Assembly (NCBI RefSeq): GCF_000378045.1
Contig: NZ_KB899110.1
Location: forward strand, 1-64,000
Direction: 5' to 3'
Length of the DNA: 64,000 nt
Source: Marinobacterium rhizophilum DSM 18822
GTDB lineage: Bacteria; Pseudomonadota; Gammaproteobacteria; Pseudomonadales; Balneatricaceae
A program made the position numbers and the translations under genes. Positions 59,559-64,000 of the stretch are shown piece by piece. Positions within the stretch are counted from its first letter, which is position 1; each line of letters opens with the position of its first letter. The notes below the pieces were generated by a model. That model searched no databases. It was given only the letters and a program-made list of their open reading frames with translations, and was not told where the DNA came from.

Positions 59559-61085
59559 ATGAAAAGACGTAACTTTCTTCAGGGTACCGCGCTGTTCGGC
59601 TGTGGCCTGCTGCTGAATTCGGCACAGGTTTCTGCAAAGGATTCCCGCCCGTTGCTGGAGCAGGGCATTCAGGTGGGTGATGTGCTCAGCGACCGCGCCA
59701 TTGTGTGGGGGCGCAGTGACCGGCCCGCGCGCATGTGGGTCGAGTGGGCCACCCGTGAGGATTTCTCCGGCGCGGTTACCGTGCGTGGACCCTGGGCCTT
59801 GCCGCAGGGTGACTTTACCAGCCGGGTGGAACTCGTCGGTCTGCCGGCCGGCGAGCAGATTTTTGTACGGGTCGGCTATCGCGACGCCGAGGACGATCAG
59901 CCATCCGAGTGGGTCAGCGGCCACTTCATGACGGCGCCGCTGGCGGCGGCCCCGGTGCGTTTTCTCTGGTCCGGCGATACAGCGGGGCAGGGGTTCGGCA
60001 TCAACCCTGAATTTGGCGGCATGAAAATCTACCGCACCATGGCGGATCAGGCGCCGGATTTCTTCGTACACAGCGGCGATACCATTTACGCCGACGGCCC
60101 CATTGCCGAGTCGGTCGAGGTGGAAGACGGCAAGATCTGGAAAAACCTGGTGACGCCGGAAGTGAGCAAGGTGGCTGAAACCCTGAATGAGTTCCGCGGC
60201 CGCTACCGTTACAACCTGCTGGATGAGAATGTCCGCTACTTCAACAGCCGGGTTGCCCAGTTGTGGCAGTGGGACGATCACGAGGTGGTAAACAACTATT
60301 CCGCCTCCAAGGATCTGTCGGCCGATGGCCGTTACCAGGTGAAGAGCGTGGGCCTGCTGCAGGCCAGGGCGAGCCGTGCCTTTTTCGATTATGCGCCGCT
60401 ACGCCAGACGGGCCCCGAGGGCAGCGACCGGGTATACCGCGCGCTGCCCTTTGGCCCCCTGCTGGACAGGTTCATGCTGGACCTGCGGTCCTACCGTGGG
60501 CCCAACACTGACAACCTGCAGATTGCCGCCGGGGCGGATACACAGTTGCTGGGACAGGATCAGCTGAAGTGGCTGCTGGACGAACTGAAGGCGTCCAAAG
60601 CGACATGGAAGGCGGTGTTCTGTGACATGCCGCTGGGCCTGCATGTCCGCGATGGCGACAACTGGGAAGCCGTGGCCAACGGCGACAACGGTGCCGCCCG
60701 CGGGCGTGAACTGGAAATTGCATGGCTGCTGAAGGAGATCAAGGCGGCCGGCATCGAAAACGTGGTCTGGTTTACCGCTGACGTGCATTACACCGCGGCA
60801 CACTACTATGATCCGGCCAAGGCCCGCTTCGATGACTTTAAGCCCTTCTGGGAGTTCGTATCCGGGCCCCTCAATGCCGGCTCATTCGGGCCGAACGCGT
60901 CGGACGACACTTTTGGCCTGCAGGTGAAATACCAGAAAGCGCCGGACAAGCCGAACATGTCACCCTTCGCCGGGCTGCAGTTTTTCGGCCAGGTCGACAT
61001 CGACCCGCAGGATCGCACCCTGACGGTCACCCTCAAGGATCTGGACAACCAGGCACTGTTTACCCAGGTGCTGACGCCGGCCTGA
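59559..61085 (+). CDS. PhoD-type alkaline phosphatase, Tat-exported
   Basis: This 508-residue phosphodiesterase/phosphatase has a twin-arginine signal (KRRNFLQGTALFGCG) that implies folded export. An N-terminal fibronectin-like PhoD_N part (about residues 30-125) precedes the metallophosphatase domain, with LWSGDTAGQG, FFVHSGDTIYADGP, QLWQWDDHEVVNNY and WFTADVHYTAAHYY. These supply the metal ligands. PhoD releases phosphate from organic esters outside the membrane and is often phosphate regulated. I saw no clear pho box. The ATG at 59559 starts the signal cleanly. Confidence 0.9.
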   Translation: MKRRNFLQGTALFGCGLLLNSAQVSAKDSRPLLEQGIQVGDVLSDRAIVWGRSDRPARMWVEWATREDFSGAVTVRGPWALPQGDFTSRVELVGLPAGEQIFVRVGYRDAEDDQPSEWVSGHFMTAPLAAAPVRFLWSGDTAGQGFGINPEFGGMKIYRTMADQAPDFFVHSGDTIYADGPIAESVEVEDGKIWKNLVTPEVSKVAETLNEFRGRYRYNLLDENVRYFNSRVAQLWQWDDHEVVNNYSASKDLSADGRYQVKSVGLLQARASRAFFDYAPLRQTGPEGSDRVYRALPFGPLLDRFMLDLRSYRGPNTDNLQIAAGADTQLLGQDQLKWLLDELKASKATWKAVFCDMPLGLHVRDGDNWEAVANGDNGAARGRELEIAWLLKEIKAAGIENVVWFTADVHYTAAHYYDPAKARFDDFKPFWEFVSGPLNAGSFGPNASDDTFGLQVKYQKAPDKPNMSPFAGLQFFGQVDIDPQDRTLTVTLKDLDNQALFTQVLTPA

Positions 61086-61103
61086 TCGGCGTTGTTAACC
61101 TCG

Positions 61104-61128
61104 CGCCGGGCAGGCTCTCTGTCCGGCG
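61104..61128 (+). terminator. Hairpin after the phoD-like gene
   Basis: CGCCGGGCAG and CTGTCCGGCG pair over 10 bp (one G-T) with a 5-nt loop, 18 bases after the stop. It lacks a T-run. Confidence 0.5.
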
Positions 61129-61213
61129 TATTCGGCAGGCGCAGGATCGCCGCAATCGGCATATAATGCGGGCGCATTCCGCCTTCTTGTCCCGGTTACC
61201 GGAGTCCTGAGCC

Positions 61214-62170
61214 TTGGCCGCCATCCAGCAGTTTTTGCGTGAACTCTTCGTTGAAATCCGCACGGTTTCGTTCACGTTGTTCAAAATCATGATCCCGGTA
61301 ATCATCGCAGTGAAAGTACTGGAGCTGCTCGGCGGCGTCGAGCTGCTGGGCCAGGTACTCGGACCGCTGATGGGGCTGGTCGGGTTGCCGGAAAGCATGG
61401 GGCTGGTGTGGGCCGCGACGATGGCCAGCAACATCTATGCAGGCATGGTGGTGTTCTTCACCCAGCCCCAGCAGGAGGCGCTGACGGTGGCGCAGGTCAC
61501 GGTGCTGGCCGGGCTGATGCTGATGGCCCACGGGCTGCCCATAGAGGCCCGCATTGCCCAGAAGGCCGGGGTACGCCTGGGGCCGACCCTGCTGTTGCGC
61601 ATCGGCGGTGGGCTGCTGTTCGGTTGGTTGCTGCACCTCATCTATGGCCAGGGTGGCTGGCTGGCGCAACCCAACGAACTGATCTGGCGACCTGAAGCGG
61701 TGGATACCAGTCTCTCCGGCTGGCTGCTGATGCAGGCCAAGAGCTTGCTGATGGTGCAGCTGGTGATCGTCGCGTTGCTGACGGCGCTGAAGATCCTGCG
61801 CCTGCTCGGCGTCGAGCGACTGATGTTCTGGCTGCTGCAGCCGCTGCTGAAGCTGCTCGGCATCGGCCACCAGGCCACCACCATCACCATCGTCGGTGTC
61901 ACCCTGGGGCTGTCGTTTGGCGGCGGGCTGCTGATCAAGGAAGCCCAGGCCGGTCATATTTCCAAGCGCGACATCTTCGCGTCGATGGCCTTCCTCGGGC
62001 TCTGTCACAGCCTGATCGAGGATACGCTGCTGGTGATGCTGCTCGGCGCCCACCTGTCCGGTATCCTCTGGGCGCGTCTCGCCTTCACGCTGCTGGTCAT
62101 CGCCCTGATAACCCGCTGGATGGACTGCCGCAGCGACGCCTTTCATCAGCGGTTTCTGGTTAATCGGTAA
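61214..62170 (+). CDS. Gate (nucleoside-recognition) domain membrane protein
   Basis: This 318-residue protein has eight or so hydrophobic segments and two Gate-like repeats, one around SFTLFKIMIPVIIAVKVLEL and one around TITIVGVTLGLSFGGGLLI. The family includes SpmA/SpmB and nucleoside-transporter-like proteins, and substrates are uncertain. The start is a TTG at 61214 with GGAG about ten bases upstream; MAAIQQFLRELFVEIRTVS is the usual type of N-terminus. It appears to be a single gene. Confidence 0.82.
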   Translation: MAAIQQFLRELFVEIRTVSFTLFKIMIPVIIAVKVLELLGGVELLGQVLGPLMGLVGLPESMGLVWAATMASNIYAGMVVFFTQPQQEALTVAQVTVLAGLMLMAHGLPIEARIAQKAGVRLGPTLLLRIGGGLLFGWLLHLIYGQGGWLAQPNELIWRPEAVDTSLSGWLLMQAKSLLMVQLVIVALLTALKILRLLGVERLMFWLLQPLLKLLGIGHQATTITIVGVTLGLSFGGGLLIKEAQAGHISKRDIFASMAFLGLCHSLIEDTLLVMLLGAHLSGILWARLAFTLLVIALITRWMDCRSDAFHQRFLVNR

Positions 62171-62408
62171 AAAGCGTGCATCGCACTTTGACAGGGCATT
62201 GGCGTTGGGTGCCGGTGACCACCATGGACGGCGGAAGGCCGCCCCGCGGAAATGCTGTAAACGCAGCAGCGGTTGACAGTAAAGCGAAGCGCACCGCTGC
62301 TTTTCGTTACCCGGCCGAAGCTACGTATAAGGAAATAGGTAAACGGTCCCCGGCATTCCTGACCCCGGAGTTCTGCCAGTCTGCCCGCAGACTTATTCAC
62401 ATCTTCCC

Positions 62409-64000
62409 TTACCACCCCAGCCATTCGGGCCGGCGTGGGATATCGGCGCTGAAGATACGCTCCATCCGGATTACGCCATTCTCGATCAGTTCGGGCACCG
62501 GATCATCGGTCGGTCCGGTGATTTGGCTGCGATACACCAGGACTCGGGTCACGCCACGGTGGTCCTCAGGCGTCCAGGTCGCTGGCGAACAGACCCCATC
62601 GAGCCCAACCGGCACCCAGTCCTGCTGCTGGTAGATAGCATTGCGGACACTGGGCCCGCTGATTTCGCCGTTTCTATCGGCATACTCCAGTGCTTCTTTG
62701 AGAAAGAATATAGTGCAGACGCCGCGAAGATACTGGACCGGCCGATAAACCCGACCGTCCGGGGCCGACATCTTGGATATCTCCTGAACCGTATACATGC
62801 CAGGTACTTCGTCTCCCCATTTGGCGGCGCCCATCACCCAGACGACGCCGTCGGCGGCACTGCCGGCCTGTTTCATCACATTTTCGTCGAATCCCCAGAT
62901 GTTGACCATAAACTGGGTGTTGACCCCCGCCGCCTGACAATCCTTGAGCAGATCGGCCGTGGCGGCGGCGGTGTTGCCCAGGAAAGCATAATCCGCCTGA
63001 TGCGACCGCAGCTGGGCGCAGTGGCTGCTGAAGTCCCCGGGAATCATCGGAACCCGCAGGGCCGGCAGGATCTCGAAACCGAGCTCCTCGGCATAGGCCC
63101 GGCACGCTTTCCTGGGCGCGTTGGGAAAGGGATGGTTCTCGCCCAGATGCACGAAACGGGGCGCCCGGTCTTCGCCCCGGGCCTTCCAGTCGGTGGCGGC
63201 CCACTGCACCAGTCCGCGACAGCCATCGGAGTAGGAGGGGCCGTAGAAAAAAACATAAGGCGCCGCCCGGTCGCCGCCCGGCCCGTTGCCGGTGGGATCG
63301 GTTAGCGAAGCGGCATAGGAGGAGGTAAACATGGGGATTTCATCAGCCGTTGCAAAGTCGACAAGCGCCTCGGTGGCAGGTGTCCCCCAGCCCAGGATTG
63401 CCACCACCCCCTGGGATGCCCATTTGCGATAGGCAGCCATAGCACGCGGTACCAGATAGGAGGTATCGACAAAGTCCAGATCGATCAGCTTGCCGTTGAT
63501 ACCGCCGTTTGCATTGATCCAGTTGCTGGCATCGATGATCGCCTGGCCATAGATCCGGCCATTGGACGCGGAAGCGCCACTGATATCGGCAAGTTGACCC
63601 ACCAGCAGAAAGTCGCTGGCCGGGGGCGCGGGTGCCTTGACTTCGGAACTGGGTTGAATAGCAGCGGTTTCTGGCGACGGGCGCCGCTCGATTGCGAGCC
63701 AGGCCGCGAGACCGATGAGGGCCACCCCGAGAGCGAGTGTCAGGACAGCGATATAGCCGCCGGAAATCTGCACGGTTTTGCGAATCGGTGCAGCGATATC
63801 GGAGGCCCGCACCCGGTAGACGTTGACCGGCTTGGTGATGTTCTTGACCTTCTGTTCGCCGAGAAAGTCGTAGCCGAAATGCACCTTGCCTTCGACTGCA
63901 TCATAGACTGAGCTCGAGATGCAGATGCCACCCGGCTCGGCCAGCGATTCCATCCGCGCAGCGATATTGACACCGTCGCCGAAGATAATGCCATCCTCGT
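62409..64000 (-). CDS. Class III nucleotide cyclase fused to periplasmic-binding domain (partial, runs off the right edge)
   Basis: The gene continues beyond base 64000. The visible 530 residues begin with the end of a class III adenylate/guanylate cyclase domain (EDGIIFGDGVNIAARMESLA ... GEQKVKNITKPVNVYRV). One membrane segment follows (GYIAVLTLALGVALIGLAAWLAI), then a Leu/Ile/Val-binding-type periplasmic domain of about 390 residues (LLVGQLADISGASASNGRIYGQ ... YQQQDWVPVG). This predicts a receptor that binds a small molecule outside and makes a cyclic nucleotide inside. The C-terminus is intact; the N-terminus is not in the window. Confidence 0.88.
   Translation of the reverse strand, partial: EDGIIFGDGVNIAARMESLAEPGGICISSSVYDAVEGKVHFGYDFLGEQKVKNITKPVNVYRVRASDIAAPIRKTVQISGGYIAVLTLALGVALIGLAAWLAIERRPSPETAAIQPSSEVKAPAPPASDFLLVGQLADISGASASNGRIYGQAIIDASNWINANGGINGKLIDLDFVDTSYLVPRAMAAYRKWASQGVVAILGWGTPATEALVDFATADEIPMFTSSYAASLTDPTGNGPGGDRAAPYVFFYGPSYSDGCRGLVQWAATDWKARGEDRAPRFVHLGENHPFPNAPRKACRAYAEELGFEILPALRVPMIPGDFSSHCAQLRSHQADYAFLGNTAAATADLLKDCQAAGVNTQFMVNIWGFDENVMKQAGSAADGVVWVMGAAKWGDEVPGMYTVQEISKMSAPDGRVYRPVQYLRGVCTIFFLKEALEYADRNGEISGPSVRNAIYQQQDWVPVGLDGVCSPATWTPEDHRGVTRVLVYRSQITGPTDDPVPELIENGVIRMERIFSADIPRRPEWLGW

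Noticed and set aside
61196-62146. 316-residue minus-strand ORF opposite the Gate-domain gene
   Set aside because: Its product is dominated by Gln, His and Arg, typical of antisense to Leu-rich membrane-protein DNA. No start signal was seen.

Overview
The window looks like the chromosome of a GC-rich gammaproteobacterium of the Oceanospirillales/Pseudomonadales kind. This rests on a YbiT-type ABC-F protein, an RsuA-type pseudouridine synthase, a CspA-family cold-shock gene with a long leader, a Pseudomonas-like xylulokinase, and REP-like palindromes of the 'GGAGCCCGCTCCGCGGGC' sort. No rRNA or intact tRNA gene is visible, so the genus cannot be fixed from the sequence.

Layout. (1) 0-11.2 kb is mostly housekeeping: ybiT, a fused methionine sulfoxide reductase, a cold-shock gene, an NCS2 purine permease, a TrmH/SpoU methyltransferase, a FAD oxidoreductase, an RsuA-like enzyme, a hydrolase and a GNAT enzyme. 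It is interrupted by a 224-bp tandem array (3.4-4.2 kb). (2) 11.2-20.1 kb is a scrambled accessory zone. It holds two intact and two broken DUF2726 genes, an intact and a nonsense-mutated DinB gene, a GNAT fragment, a small MITE-like element and several dispersed repeats, among small secreted or membrane proteins and an AraC/LysE pair. (3) 20.3-31.3 kb is one five-gene minus-strand operon: an SNF2-type helicase with a PLD-like N-terminus, a DUF4391 protein, a type III-like Mod methyltransferase, a Schlafen/AlbA_2 protein and a type III-like Res helicase-nuclease. It is the best candidate for an unusual defence system. (4) 32.3-45.9 kb is a pentitol/pentulose catabolic island: ribitol-dehydrogenase-like SDR, LacI regulator, sugar ABC importer, two FGGY kinases, HAD phosphatase, transaldolase, transketolase and an L-xylulose-reductase-like SDR. 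Five near-identical 18-bp LacI-type operators mark its promoters. (5) 45.9-49.7 kb is island debris: a broken sugar-binding protein, a broken tyrosine integrase beside a tRNA-like remnant, and an IS1380 transposase. An intact traX-like gene follows, and its broken direct copy lies on the other side of the island. (6) 50.8-64 kb is ordinary chromosome: acetoacetyl-CoA synthetase, an HD-GYP protein, a membrane C13 peptidase, HdeD, a stand-alone LigD phosphoesterase, NhaA, PhoD and a Gate-domain protein. The right edge cuts a fusion of a class III nucleotide cyclase to a periplasmic-binding domain.

How the parts work together. The pentitol genes form a complete route: import, oxidation of pentitol to pentulose, phosphorylation, then entry into the pentose-phosphate pathway by transaldolase and transketolase. 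The defence operon pairs a modification enzyme with two ATP-driven motors and one recognisable PD-(D/E)xK nuclease. Phased repeats just before the nuclease gene suggest its expression is separately controlled.

All family assignments come from reading motifs by eye. No database search was run.
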